64,000 nt of DNA from Actinomadura barringtoniae (GCF_017573505.1 NZ_JAGEOJ010000007.1:62001-126000), one strand, 5' to 3'; positions 50,946 to 59,291 are shown, counted from the stretch's first letter. Notes: generated from the sequence alone by a model not told the origin. Translations and numbers: made by a program.

Positions 50946-52037
50946 GTGCCTAATGTCTTCGGGTCGCCCCACAAGGGCTCAGAACCCCGACACGAGCAGG
51001 TCGTCTTCTGCCAAGACGAGGCCAGCGGCCTGCGCGCGATCATCGCGATCTACTCCACCGCGCTCGGCCCGGCACTGGGCGGCACCCGCTTCTACCCGTA
51101 CGGGTCGGAGGAGGAGGCGCTCACCGACGTCCTGAACCTGTCCCGCGGCATGGCGTACAAGAACGCCCTGGCGGGGCTGGACCACGGCGGCGGCAAGGCC
51201 GTGATCATCGGCGATCCCACGACCGACAAGTCCGAGGCGCTGCTGCGCGCCTACGGCCGGTTCGTGGAGTCGCTGAACGGCCGCTACTACACCGCCTGCG
51301 ACGTGGGCACCTTCAGCGAGGACATGGACCTGGTCGCGCGCGAGTGCGGCTACGTGACCGGCCGTACGGTCGCGCACGGCGGCGCCGGCGACTCGTCGAT
51401 CCTGACCTCCTACGGCGTCTTCCAGGGCATGCGCGCCGCGGCCGAGGCGACCTGGGGCAGCCCCACGCTCCGCGGCCGCCGCGTCGGGGTCGAGGGCGTC
51501 GGCAAGGTCGGTCACCGGCTGGTCGACCTGCTCCGCGAGGACGGCGCCGAGGTCGTGATCTGCGACGTCAGCGAGGCCGCGGTGGCGCGGGTCAAGGCCC
51601 GCCACCCCGAGGTCGAGATCGTCGCCGACAACGCGGCGCTGGTCCGTTCCCCGCTGGACGTCTACGCCCCCTGCGCGCTCGGCGGTTCGCTGGACGACGA
51701 GACCGTGCCCGTCCTCTCCGCCAAGATCGTCTGTGGCGCCGCCAACAACCAGCTCGCCCACCCCGGCATCGAGAAGCAGCTGGCCGACCGCGGCGTCCTG
51801 TACGCCCCCGACTACGTGGTCAACTCCGGCGGCGTGATCCAGGTCGCCGACGAGATCGGCGGCTTCAGCTTCGACCGGGCCAAGACCCGCGCCTCGGGGA
51901 TCCTCGACACCACCCGGCGGATCTTCGCCCTGGCCGCCGAGGAAGGCGTTCCCCCGGCGGTCGCCGCGGACCGGATGGCCGAGCAGCGGATGTCCGAGGT
52001 CGGGCGCCTGCGCGGCATCTGGCTCGGGGGCCACTGA
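50946..52037 (+). CDS. vdh: Valine/leucine dehydrogenase (Glu/Leu/Phe/Val family)
   Basis: 363 residues from GTG 50946, with GAGGAGG about 8 nt upstream. Catalytic Lys region 'YKNALAGLDHGGGKAVIIG' and Asp region 'CDVGTFSEDMDLVA'; NAD-binding 'VGVEGVGKVGHRLVDLL'. 'FGSPHKGSEPRHEQVVFCQDEASGLRAIIAIYSTALGPALGGTRFYPY' is typical of actinobacterial valine dehydrogenases. It deaminates branched-chain amino acids to keto acids, feeding acyl precursors and nitrogen use. A strong hairpin (52106-52147) follows. Confidence 0.9.
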   Translation: MPNVFGSPHKGSEPRHEQVVFCQDEASGLRAIIAIYSTALGPALGGTRFYPYGSEEEALTDVLNLSRGMAYKNALAGLDHGGGKAVIIGDPTTDKSEALLRAYGRFVESLNGRYYTACDVGTFSEDMDLVARECGYVTGRTVAHGGAGDSSILTSYGVFQGMRAAAEATWGSPTLRGRRVGVEGVGKVGHRLVDLLREDGAEVVICDVSEAAVARVKARHPEVEIVADNAALVRSPLDVYAPCALGGSLDDETVPVLSAKIVCGAANNQLAHPGIEKQLADRGVLYAPDYVVNSGGVIQVADEIGGFSFDRAKTRASGILDTTRRIFALAAEEGVPPAVAADRMAEQRMSEVGRLRGIWLGGH

Positions 52038-52105
52038 TCCCGGCCGGATCCCGGCCGGCGACCCGGGCTCGATCCTGGCCGGCACGCCACTGATCACTGC
52101 CATGA

Positions 52106-52147
52106 GCGACCGCTAGGTCACACCTGAAATTGTGATCTAGCGGTCGC
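52106..52147 (+). terminator. Terminator hairpin after vdh
   Basis: 17-bp stem GCGACCGCTAGGTCACA (52106-52122) with 52131-52147, one G-U pair, loop 8 nt, 68 bp past the vdh stop. It accounts for part of the 344-bp stretch before the next gene; a further CGGGTAC/GTACCCG palindrome lies at 52270-52287. Confidence 0.85.
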
Positions 52148-52269
52148 GGCTTTCCCTGCTGAGGCGTGTCGCCCCACGTCAGTGAACTCGCCCATCAGCC
52201 GATACACTGTGGTTCTCCGCAACGAGCGTGCCGCCACCGTACTGACGATGTACCGAGCCGGGCGCAAAA

Positions 52270-52287
52270 CGGGTACGGTTGTACCCG
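52270..52287. promoter_or_regulatory. Palindrome upstream of DUF3073 gene
   Basis: CGGGTAC (52270-52276), 4-nt gap, GTACCCG (52281-52287), about 95 bp before the start at 52382. A candidate operator or promoter-side element; only symmetry and place support it. Confidence 0.35.
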
Positions 52288-52381
52288 TGACTGAACCATG
52301 GCTCATCAGGCACCGGTTCGTGTGGTGGACGCGCGCGTTGATGGGCCCACGAAAGCCCTGACCATCGAGGGGGTCGAGCCA

Positions 52382-52606
52382 ATGGGTCGCGGCCGAGCCA
52401 AGGCCAAGCAGGTGAAGGTTGCCCGCCAGCTCAAATACAACAGCGGCGGCACGGACCTCGACCGCCTGAAGAGTGAGCTTGGAGTCAGCTCCACGGACAC
52501 GTCGCCGGAAGACGACGCGTACGACGAGCTTGCCGACAAGTACGCGGACTACGCGGATGATTACGGCACCGAGGACGACCGCAAAGACGGCACCTCCGGT
52601 CGCTGA
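52382..52606 (+). CDS. DUF3073 protein
   Basis: 74 residues from ATG 52382; a start at 52298 would add 28 non-conserved residues. 'MGRGRAKAKQVKVARQLKYNSGGTDLDRLKSELG' is the conserved core of DUF3073, followed by an acidic Asp/Tyr-rich tail. Found next to purM across actinobacteria; function unknown, perhaps nucleic-acid binding by its basic start. A terminator with a T-rich tail follows at 52624-52660. Confidence 0.93.
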   Translation: MGRGRAKAKQVKVARQLKYNSGGTDLDRLKSELGVSSTDTSPEDDAYDELADKYADYADDYGTEDDRKDGTSGR

Positions 52607-52623
52607 TCAAATTCCCTGGTGGG

Positions 52624-52660
52624 CCGCCCGCAGGCTCAGCGCTTGCGGGCGGTTTACTTT
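52624..52660 (+). terminator. Intrinsic-type terminator
   Basis: CCGCCCGCA (52624-52632) and TGCGGGCGG (52644-52652), loop 11 nt, followed by TTTACTTT, just after the DUF3073 stop. One of the few hairpins here with a T-rich tail. Confidence 0.85.
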
Positions 52661-52763
52661 GCCCCTCACGGCTCCGCACGGCCTCTCACGGCCCCTCCGA
52701 GCGCCTTTATAACAGGGTCCCGTCACAGGACCTCTGAACAGGCCGGAGATCGCCGGTGAAAGG

Positions 52764-53516
52764 TCAGGGGCTCGCCAGGGCCGTTTTGACGCCGGGCTCC
52801 ACCCGGCCGCCGACCTTCGGGTCGCGGTGGGTCGTGAGGTCGGTGAGGGCCTTGAGCATGGCGAGGGGTTCGCGGGCGTAGCCGTTGGCGGTGGCGTCCT
52901 CGCGGCCCGGCCCCCAGCTGTCGTCGCCCACGCCCCAGGCGTCCAGGCCGGCGGCACGGCAGAGGGCGACGGCGCGCGGCAGGTGGAACTTCTGGGTGAC
53001 GACGGTGAGGCTGTCGACCTGGAAGATCTTCTTGGCCCGTACGCAGGAGTCCCAGGTGTCGAGCCCGGCGAAGTCACGGACGATCTTGTTCTCCGGAACG
53101 CCGTGGGCGACCAGGTACTTCTGCATGGTCGTGGGCTCGTCATAGCCCTTGACCCGGTTGTCGCCCGAGACCAGCAGCACCTTCACCTTGCCCCGGTGAT
53201 AGAGGTCGGCGGCCAGGTCGAGGCGGCGGGCCAGCAGCGGCGACGGGTGGTCACCCCAGATGCCCGCGCCCAGGACGAGGGCCACGGGCGTCGCGGGAAC
53301 GTCTGCGGGCGTCCGCCGGTAGTCGGCCGTGTCGGCGTACGCCCAGCCCAGCGGGGCCGCCACGGCGTACGCCAGCAGGCCCCCGAGGACCGTCAGCGGC
53401 AGCGCGCAGCGGCGAGCCAGCGCCGTCCAGCGGCGTGCCGGCGCCAGCCAGCGGCGTGCCGGGGCCAGCCAGCGGCGTGCCAGGGCGAGCAGCGCTCGCG
53501 AACGGGGAACGATCAC
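52764..53516 (-). CDS. YdcF/SanA-family (DUF218) membrane protein
   Basis: 250 residues from GTG 53516. An N-terminal Arg/Trp/Ala-rich repeat ('ARRWLAPARRWLAPARRW') encoded by a 21-bp tandem DNA repeat precedes one membrane helix ('LPLTVLGGLLAYAVAAPLGW'). The DUF218 domain follows ('ALVLGAGIWGDHPSPLLARRLDLAADLYHRGKVKVLLVSGDN', 'VVTQKFHLPRAVALCRAAGLDA'). The family handles envelope or cell-wall tasks; a substrate is not known. The start is uncertain because the repeat may be intragenic expansion and the ribosome site is weak. Confidence 0.82.
   Translation of the reverse strand: MIVPRSRALLALARRWLAPARRWLAPARRWTALARRCALPLTVLGGLLAYAVAAPLGWAYADTADYRRTPADVPATPVALVLGAGIWGDHPSPLLARRLDLAADLYHRGKVKVLLVSGDNRVKGYDEPTTMQKYLVAHGVPENKIVRDFAGLDTWDSCVRAKKIFQVDSLTVVTQKFHLPRAVALCRAAGLDAWGVGDDSWGPGREDATANGYAREPLAMLKALTDLTTHRDPKVGGRVEPGVKTALASP
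53427..53489. repeat. 21-bp tandem repeat in YdcF-type gene
   Basis: Three units of 21 bp (53427-53447, 53448-53468, 53469-53489), each starting CCAGCGGCGTGCC; the last differs at a few bases. On the minus strand they encode the ARRWLAP heptad of the protein's N-terminus. Confidence 0.75.
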
Positions 53517-53548
53517 ACCTGTTGAGACGCCGAGGCGGTGGAACGAGT

Positions 53549-54574
53549 TCAGGCGAAGGTGGCCTGGCCGGTGCCCTCGATGATCTCGCCGAGGGTCCAG
53601 GCCGTGACGCCGCGGGCGTTCAGGAGCTTGAGCGCCTCGTCGGCGGCCTCCGGAGCCACGATGGCGACCATGCCGACGCCCAGGTTGAACGTCTTGTCCA
53701 TCTCGGCCTGGGGCACCTTGCCGTACGACTCCAGGACCTGGAAGAGCGACGGGACCTCCCAGGAGGAACGGCTCAGCACCGCGTCCACCGTGTTGGGCAG
53801 CGAACGCGCCAGATTGGCCGTAAGCCCTCCACCGGTGATGTGGGAGAACGCCCGTACCGCCCCCGTCCGGGTCAGCGCCAGGCAGTCCTGGGCGTAGATC
53901 CGGGTCGGGGTGAGCAGTTCCTCACCCAGCGGCCGGGACAGATCCGAGACGGTCGCCTCAAGCGTGAGCTCAGTCGTCGCCAGGATGTGCCGGACCAGCG
54001 AGTACCCGTTGGAGTGGATCCCCGACGAGGCCATCGCGATCACCGCGTCACCGGCTCGCACACGCTCGGCACCGAGCAGCTCGTCGGCCTCCACGACGCC
54101 GGTCCCCGCGCCGGCGATATCGAACTCGTCCGGCTCCAGCAGCCCCGGGTGCTCGGCGGTCTCGCCCCCCACCAGAGCGCAGCCGGCAAGGGCGCAGGCG
54201 TCCGCGATGCCGCCCACGATGTCGGCGATCCGTTCGGGAACGACCTTGCCGCAGGCGATGTAGTCGGTCATGAACAGCGGCTCGGCGCCGCAGACGGCCA
54301 GGTCGTCGATCACCATGCCGACCAGGTCGTGCCCGACGGTGTCGTAGATTCCCAGGCGCCGCGCCAGGTCGACCTTCGTGCCCACACCGTCGGTGGAGGT
54401 CGCCAGCAGCGGCCGCCGGTACTTCAGGAACGCCGAGGCGTCGAAGAGCCCCGCGAACCCGCTGGCGTCGTCCACCACCTCGGGCCGCCGGGCGCGCGCC
54501 ACGCGGGACTTCATCAGCTCCACGGCGCGCTCGCCCGCGGCGATGTCCACGCCGGCGGCCTCGTACGAGGTCAC
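53549..54574 (-). CDS. purM: Phosphoribosylformylglycinamidine cyclo-ligase
   Basis: 341 residues. 'YEAAGVDIAAGERAVELMKSRV', 'VGTKVDLARRLGIYDTVGHDLVGMVIDDLAVCGAEPLFMTDYIACG', 'LVGGETAEHPGLLEPDEFDIAG' and 'HITGGGLTANLARSLP' are the PurM signatures. It closes the imidazole ring to AIR using ATP. Its start overlaps the purF stop by 4 bp, so the two are coupled: purF then purM on the minus strand. Confidence 0.97.
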   Translation of the reverse strand: MTSYEAAGVDIAAGERAVELMKSRVARARRPEVVDDASGFAGLFDASAFLKYRRPLLATSTDGVGTKVDLARRLGIYDTVGHDLVGMVIDDLAVCGAEPLFMTDYIACGKVVPERIADIVGGIADACALAGCALVGGETAEHPGLLEPDEFDIAGAGTGVVEADELLGAERVRAGDAVIAMASSGIHSNGYSLVRHILATTELTLEATVSDLSRPLGEELLTPTRIYAQDCLALTRTGAVRAFSHITGGGLTANLARSLPNTVDAVLSRSSWEVPSLFQVLESYGKVPQAEMDKTFNLGVGMVAIVAPEAADEALKLLNARGVTAWTLGEIIEGTGQATFA

Positions 54575-56046
54575 TTAAGGGCTCCTTCGAGCAGGTGCTT
54601 GCCGCGCGAGTCCTCCTCGACCGGGATCGGGTAGACCCCGTCGAAGCAGGCCCGGCACAACCGATCCTTGGCGATCTGGGAGGCGGCGATGAGCTCGTCC
54701 AGCGAGATGAAGCCCAGGCTGTCGGCGCCGATCGAGTTCCGGATGCCCTCGACGTCGAGATTCCCGGCGATCAATTCGGCCCGGCTGGCGAAGTCGATGC
54801 CGTAAAAGCAGGGCCAGGCAACAGGCGGGCTGGAAATCCGCACATGCACCTCGGCAGCGCCCGCGTCCCGCAGCATGCCCACGATGGCCCGCTGGGTGTT
54901 CCCGCGCACGATCGAGTCGTCGACGACGACCAGGCGCTTGCCCTCGATCGCCTCCCGCAGCGGGTTCAGCTTCAGCCGAATGCCCAGCTGCCGGATGGTC
55001 TGGGAGGGCTGGATGAACGTACGCCCCACGTAGGAGTTCTTCACCAACCCCTGCCCGTAAGGGATCCCCGAGGCCTCGGCATAGCCGATCGCCGCAGGCG
55101 TCCCCGACTCAGGCGTCGGAATCACCAGCTCAGCCTCAACGGGATGCTCCCGGGCAAGCCTGCGCCCAACTTCCACCCGAGTCGCCTGAACGCTCCGCCC
55201 GGCGATGGTCGTGTCCGGCCGCGCCAGATACACGTACTCAAAAAGACAGCCCTTGGGCCGAGGCTCAGCGAACCGCTCGGACCGGACCCCGTCGCCATCG
55301 ATGGCGATCAGCTCGCCGGGCTCGATCTCGCGGATGAACCGGGCACCCACGATGTCCAGCCCCGCGGTCTCCGAGGCGACGACCCACCCGTGCTCTTCGA
55401 GCTGGCCGAGCACCAGCGGCCGGATGCCCTCAGGGTCCCGGGCCGCATAGAGCGTTCCCTCGTCCATGAAGACCAGCGAGTAGGCACCCCGCGTCACCGG
55501 CAGGATCTCTCTCGCCGCGGCCAGCGGCCCGCCATCCCGCGTCGCCAGAAGCGCCGTGAGCACCTCGGTGTCACTGGTGGCGGTCAAAATCCCCGCCGGC
55601 AGCTTGCCGGCCAGCTCAGGCGTATTGATCAGGTTGCCGTTATGGGTCAGCGCGAGCCCACCCGTCCCGGTGGACCGGAACGTGGGCTGCGCGTTCTCCC
55701 ACGTGGGCGACCCGGTGGTCGAGTAGCGGCAGTGGCCCACCGCGATATGCCCACGCAACGTGTTCAGCACGGACTCGTCGAAGACCTGCGCGACCAGGCC
55801 CATGTCCTTGAAAACGACGATCCGCGACCCGTCGCTCACCGCGATCCCGGCCGATTCCTGGCCGCGGTGCTGCAACGCGTACAAACCGTAATAAGTGAGC
55901 TTGCTCACTTCGGCGCGGGCCGCGTCGCCCGGAGGCACCCAGACGCCGAATACCCCGCAGGCATCCTGCGGGGAGCGGTCAGAGGGGTCGATGTCGTGGC
56001 TCAGACGTCCATCACCGAGAGGCACGCCCGCCAGTCTAGATGCCAT
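54571..56046 (-). CDS. purF: Amidophosphoribosyltransferase
   Basis: 491 residues from ATG 56046; GTG 56052 is the longer option. Catalytic Cys in 'DACGVFGVW' after a short propeptide that must be removed (Ntn glutaminase). PRTase domain with PRPP loop 'LVVVDDSIVRGNTQ'. The C-terminal Cys pairs ('CFYGIDF', 'RLCRACFDGVYPIP') match the Fe-S cluster class of B. subtilis PurF. It makes phosphoribosylamine, the first step of purine synthesis, and leads the purF-purM pair. The upstream boundary (56053-56288) borders the low-GC island. Confidence 0.97.
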   Translation of the reverse strand: MASRLAGVPLGDGRLSHDIDPSDRSPQDACGVFGVWVPPGDAARAEVSKLTYYGLYALQHRGQESAGIAVSDGSRIVVFKDMGLVAQVFDESVLNTLRGHIAVGHCRYSTTGSPTWENAQPTFRSTGTGGLALTHNGNLINTPELAGKLPAGILTATSDTEVLTALLATRDGGPLAAAREILPVTRGAYSLVFMDEGTLYAARDPEGIRPLVLGQLEEHGWVVASETAGLDIVGARFIREIEPGELIAIDGDGVRSERFAEPRPKGCLFEYVYLARPDTTIAGRSVQATRVEVGRRLAREHPVEAELVIPTPESGTPAAIGYAEASGIPYGQGLVKNSYVGRTFIQPSQTIRQLGIRLKLNPLREAIEGKRLVVVDDSIVRGNTQRAIVGMLRDAGAAEVHVRISSPPVAWPCFYGIDFASRAELIAGNLDVEGIRNSIGADSLGFISLDELIAASQIAKDRLCRACFDGVYPIPVEEDSRGKHLLEGALK

Positions 56047-56214
56047 CCTCACCTGCTCCGATCAGCGCATCTCCTTAACCGACCTCTAAGGGGACAGACA
56101 CACCCCTAGGTCCCCGCCACGTCCGCCTGAGTCGCGAGAGGCCGATCCGGGAGCCGCCCACCTGCACCAACCCCGAGAGGCCAGCCAGGCCCGAGTCCGA
56201 GGCAGTCAGCCCAC

Positions 56215-56230
56215 GTCGATCTAGATCGAC
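56215..56230. promoter_or_regulatory. 16-bp palindrome before small ORF of element remnant
   Basis: GTCGATCTAGATCGAC is a perfect 16-bp palindrome, 59 bp before the ATG at 56289, in a stretch with no gene. It may be an operator of the element's lost regulator. Confidence 0.45.
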
Positions 56231-56288
56231 AGACACTGGCTCCCGCCTCAGGCTCCCCTGGCTCCCTCCCGCAGAAGGGAGGCCCCAC

Positions 56289-56411
56289 ATGGCAATCAAG
56301 ATCACAGAAACAGCCCGCGTCGATGGAGTCCAGCACGAGACCCCGTACCCCCGCCCCACCGCCAACAACCGAACGATCAGTGCTCACCTAGGGAAGTCGT
56401 CCCATGGCTGA
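56289..56411 (+). CDS. Small element-associated protein, unknown (40 aa)
   Basis: 40 residues from ATG 56289, with AAGGGAGG at good spacing. 'MAIKITETARVDGVQHETPY' start, 'RPTANNRTISAHLG' middle. Its stop overlaps the ATG of the next ORF (56404), a coupling typical of plasmid or integrative-element transfer genes. No family recognised. Together with the DUF2637 fragment it reads as the front of an element's operon. Confidence 0.55.
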   Translation: MAIKITETARVDGVQHETPYPRPTANNRTISAHLGKSSHG

Positions 56412-56661
56412 CCACCTCACGCGGATCACCACAGCACTCGCCGTCGCCCTAGTCGCCGCAACCATCTCGTACCAGCACGCACAGGGGTTGGTCCGTCCTC
56501 ACCCACCGCGATGGCGCCTCTATCGATCGCAGGCGACGACCGCATTTGGGCCTTATCGATGGCGCGGCCTAGACCACGGCCCCATCGGCGCTCTAATCAG
56601 CGTGTGGACGGGCCGGCACCTAGGAACCCATGCTGATACCCACTCGGACTACATCCACTGA
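56404..56661 (+). pseudogene. DUF2637 protein N-terminal fragment (integrative element remnant)
   Basis: The start 'MADHLTRITTALAVALVAATISYQHAQGLVRPH' is the usual opening of DUF2637 membrane proteins (first helix, then 'ISYQHAYELVRxHGE') from actinobacterial integrative and conjugative elements and plasmids. After about 33 residues the frame no longer resembles the family, and it stops after 85 residues instead of 200 or more. Read as truncation with unrelated sequence joined on. Comparison is from memory of the family. Confidence 0.6.
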
Positions 56662-56663
56662 GC

Positions 56664-56768
56664 TTAAAGAACGTCCATGCCGCCTATGTTCCTGTATCCC
56701 TGCGGCCTCGCCAGGGCGGTGAAGATGGCCTTATAGATCACTCGATCAACGAACTCAGAAGCAACCAA
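56664..56768 (-). pseudogene. Possible C-terminal protein fragment
   Basis: On the minus strand about 34 codons read '..SEFVDRVIYKAIFTALARPQ' followed by 'GYRNIGGMDVL' and a stop. The composition is protein-like, and an upstream in-frame stop lies just before. I do not recognise the parent. It may be the tail of a gene cut by the island junction. Confidence 0.3.
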
Positions 56769-56853
56769 TAACCATTAATCAGAGTCATTGACAGACACAC
56801 GCTCCCAGCCAGCCTCCTGCGACCCCGACGCAGGCCCTCACCGATATACGAAG

Positions 56854-58212
56854 CTAAGAACGAAGTACCACCACACTCTCACGGAGGTGATCCGCATCAG
56901 TTGCCCTACGACGCAGCAGGCGCGCGACGCGAATTTCCTCTACCCGCCATCCCGCAAGTTCGGCAAGTCGCGCGAGTATCAGGTCCGCGGCGATGACAAA
57001 GCGTTGCGTACCTGTGCCGTGAATCGAATTTCCGACGACGATTGCGCAATAGGAGCCCACCGCCGCGACATTCCTGAGGCCACAGAGAACTTTAAGCATA
57101 TCATCAGCATAGCCGGAAATAACTTGACGCCTACCCCGCTGATATCGATCATCCGGAACTGAATCGAGAATTGGAGAGATCAGCGACACAACAGGGTTCT
57201 TGAAGTCATTCTGCATAAACGCGTAGTCATCGGAGAACCGAAGGCTTGGATGGCTCCGAATGGTGCGTAGACGTTGATTTTTGAGCTCGTCTACGTCAGC
57301 GTATAGCTCCAAAGCCCAAGCTTCCATTTTATACACTTCGGTATAATCAATGTTGTTTGGGTAAGGCGGAGAGAAAACTATCAGGTTCGCGTCGAAGCCG
57401 GCTGCAATGGCACCGACCCCTCTAGCATCATCTTGCAGGACTTCCGCCGTAGCATGACGTGACGGGTCCGGAAGGCATGAAATGTCATTAACGCACTTCG
57501 CCAGCCGTTCCTTGAATGCCGCCTGGGGATCCACGACTCGCTTCTTGCTCATATACCTGAGAGCACGTCCGTCCCGCCTCACCCGGCCGGCAGGCTCAAC
57601 TACTGCAGCAACGCACGCCTGAAAGATTGCCCTAACATCTACCTCATCAATAACTCTGGAAGCCCTGCCCAAGGCCAGCAAAGAATGCACGTGATTTGCA
57701 TCAAAGTAGTCGAGGTTATTAAGGGTCGTCGAAGATGTCGAAAGATCTTGTCGTCGCCGAATAAGTCGCTTGTATTCTTTCCAAAATGCATTCTCCGCAC
57801 TGGAAATCGCCTCCAACAAAGACACCCCTTTAAGGGCAGCATTGACTTTGGCGACGGCTATCGCATAGATCGCTGGATTCCTTTCAATGCCAAGACCCCT
57901 TACAGAGAACCCTTCCTCCCTTCCAAGCATCAATGAACTGACCAATGTGGTACCGCTCCCAAGAAAGGGGTCCAAGATGGCCAGCTGATCACGGGGGAGA
58001 GATGGGCTATCCTTAAGAAGCCGAGGAATTAGTGCCCACGAGTAACCCTCTTTAAAATGAAACCAGCGGTGAATCGGCTCGTTGGAGTTACCTGAAGGAG
58101 TGACCAAATGAGAATAGTCTGCGATGCGATCCGTGAGTATCCACCGCTCGGCGAGTGCGTCATAGTGCGCGTTGAGGTCGTCCCCTTCAGTAGCCAAATC
58201 GATCCCAGTCAC
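56854..58212 (-). CDS. DNA methyltransferase (N4/N6 amino type)
   Basis: 452 residues. SAM-binding motif I 'LAILDPFLGSGTT' (residues 81-89), catalytic motif IV 'VFSPPYPNNIDY' (281-284 SPPY), with about 190 residues of inserted, probably target-recognition, sequence between them. 'FHFKEGYSWAL' near residue 51 is also typical of such enzymes. SPPY favours N4-cytosine, though N6-adenine is possible. Motif I before IV is the alpha/gamma-like order, not the beta order usual for N4 enzymes. Last gene of the minus-strand cassette; its start shares one base with the stop of the nuclease-like gene. Confidence 0.85.
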   Translation of the reverse strand: MTGIDLATEGDDLNAHYDALAERWILTDRIADYSHLVTPSGNSNEPIHRWFHFKEGYSWALIPRLLKDSPSLPRDQLAILDPFLGSGTTLVSSLMLGREEGFSVRGLGIERNPAIYAIAVAKVNAALKGVSLLEAISSAENAFWKEYKRLIRRRQDLSTSSTTLNNLDYFDANHVHSLLALGRASRVIDEVDVRAIFQACVAAVVEPAGRVRRDGRALRYMSKKRVVDPQAAFKERLAKCVNDISCLPDPSRHATAEVLQDDARGVGAIAAGFDANLIVFSPPYPNNIDYTEVYKMEAWALELYADVDELKNQRLRTIRSHPSLRFSDDYAFMQNDFKNPVVSLISPILDSVPDDRYQRGRRQVISGYADDMLKVLCGLRNVAAVGSYCAIVVGNSIHGTGTQRFVIAADLILARLAELAGWRVEEIRVARLLRRRATDADHLRESVVVLRS

Positions 58213-59291
58213 TATGTAGGTTCTCTATTCTCAGTTAGATGCCGGCGATACGCTTCGGATGAAGGAAAAAGATACCATGACCTAAGTTCGACCACGAGTT
58301 GCTCTGCCAACTCCTTTACGGGCTCGAAACAGTCATCAGCTGTTGCGAGCCGCATGTCGAAGCAGCAGAGGGCAGCGAGTCGCGAACCACGTTCATCTCG
58401 ATAGGCGGATGCCTGTTCAACGCCCTTACGAACCCAATCTTGCACGACTGATGCGGATACGGAGTTACCGCGAGAGTTTTTACTGCGAAGTACCTTTAGT
58501 TCCAAGATCGCATGTCGAACGATTTGACTCCGATCACTGACGAGAGGCTCCTCTATCTCCACATCAAGGCGGCCCGTTGCTTGTGATTGCTCGATCCTGA
58601 TCGTACAAGTGGGGAAGAACCCAATCAGCCCGCAATGGACAACATGCTGAATTTGATCTTCAGCATCGTCAGCAACCCAGCTCTTTGAAGCATCAGCCCA
58701 GAGCTTCCCCGCCCGACTCTGAGCATCGGGAGTACACAGCTTGCTTTCGTATAGCCGGTCTATACTCTCAAATATCTGGTCAAATGTGAGCGCAGTTTCC
58801 TCCAGGCGAACTACCTGAAATGTATCTGTCTTGAGGAGTCCATATGGATAGAAACGCGCTTCGACCGGCACAGTACGCGTCTCAAAAACAACTGCTGGAA
58901 AAGTGCCGGCATTGAGTGTGTTAGTAGCAAGGTCGAAGATTGCCTCGTCGTCCTCCTCGGGCATCAATTCGATATAGGATCCGTCACTTGCAATTTGATT
59001 GACGAACCAGAGCTTTCCTGAAATAGCGTGCACTCCGTTATCCAGCATTGGCACACGCTTCATGCTTCTACTTGGCACCTCGTTCGGGCGCTGCGGGTGC
59101 AGAAAAAACAGGGCGGGCCGCTGTTCAGATGCTTCGAGCTCGCCTTCGCGAATCCTTTTCTGCAAGAGGCGCGCAACGTTAGCTAGAAACCGAAGTTCAT
59201 CAGGAAGATCAACATCGGAGCCCACGCCGAAGTAGTCCATCAACGTCTGTCGGACTGCCTCGTCGCTCCAAGGTCCTTGCAGATCAGGCAT
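58212..59291 (-). CDS. PD-(D/E)XK nuclease-like protein of the defence cassette
   Basis: 359 residues from ATG 59291, which overlaps the preceding gene's TGA (ATGCCTGA); an in-frame ATG 59330 lacks a ribosome site. Near the C-terminus 'GRLDVEIEEP' (Asp 243) is followed by 'HAILELKVLRS' (Glu 264, Lys 266) and then 'GVEQASAYRDERG' (Gln 293, Tyr 297): the D...ExK plus QxxxY pattern of the restriction endonuclease fold. The N-terminal 200 residues are of unknown type. Likely DNA cleavage subunit next to the methyltransferase. Not recognised as any named enzyme. Confidence 0.75.
   Translation of the reverse strand: MPDLQGPWSDEAVRQTLMDYFGVGSDVDLPDELRFLANVARLLQKRIREGELEASEQRPALFFLHPQRPNEVPSRSMKRVPMLDNGVHAISGKLWFVNQIASDGSYIELMPEEDDEAIFDLATNTLNAGTFPAVVFETRTVPVEARFYPYGLLKTDTFQVVRLEETALTFDQIFESIDRLYESKLCTPDAQSRAGKLWADASKSWVADDAEDQIQHVVHCGLIGFFPTCTIRIEQSQATGRLDVEIEEPLVSDRSQIVRHAILELKVLRSKNSRGNSVSASVVQDWVRKGVEQASAYRDERGSRLAALCCFDMRLATADDCFEPVKELAEQLVVELRSWYLFPSSEAYRRHLTENREPT

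Noticed and set aside
56075..56368. 97-aa minus-strand ORF upstream of purF
   Set aside because: No start context, odd composition and antisense to the better supported 40-aa ORF.
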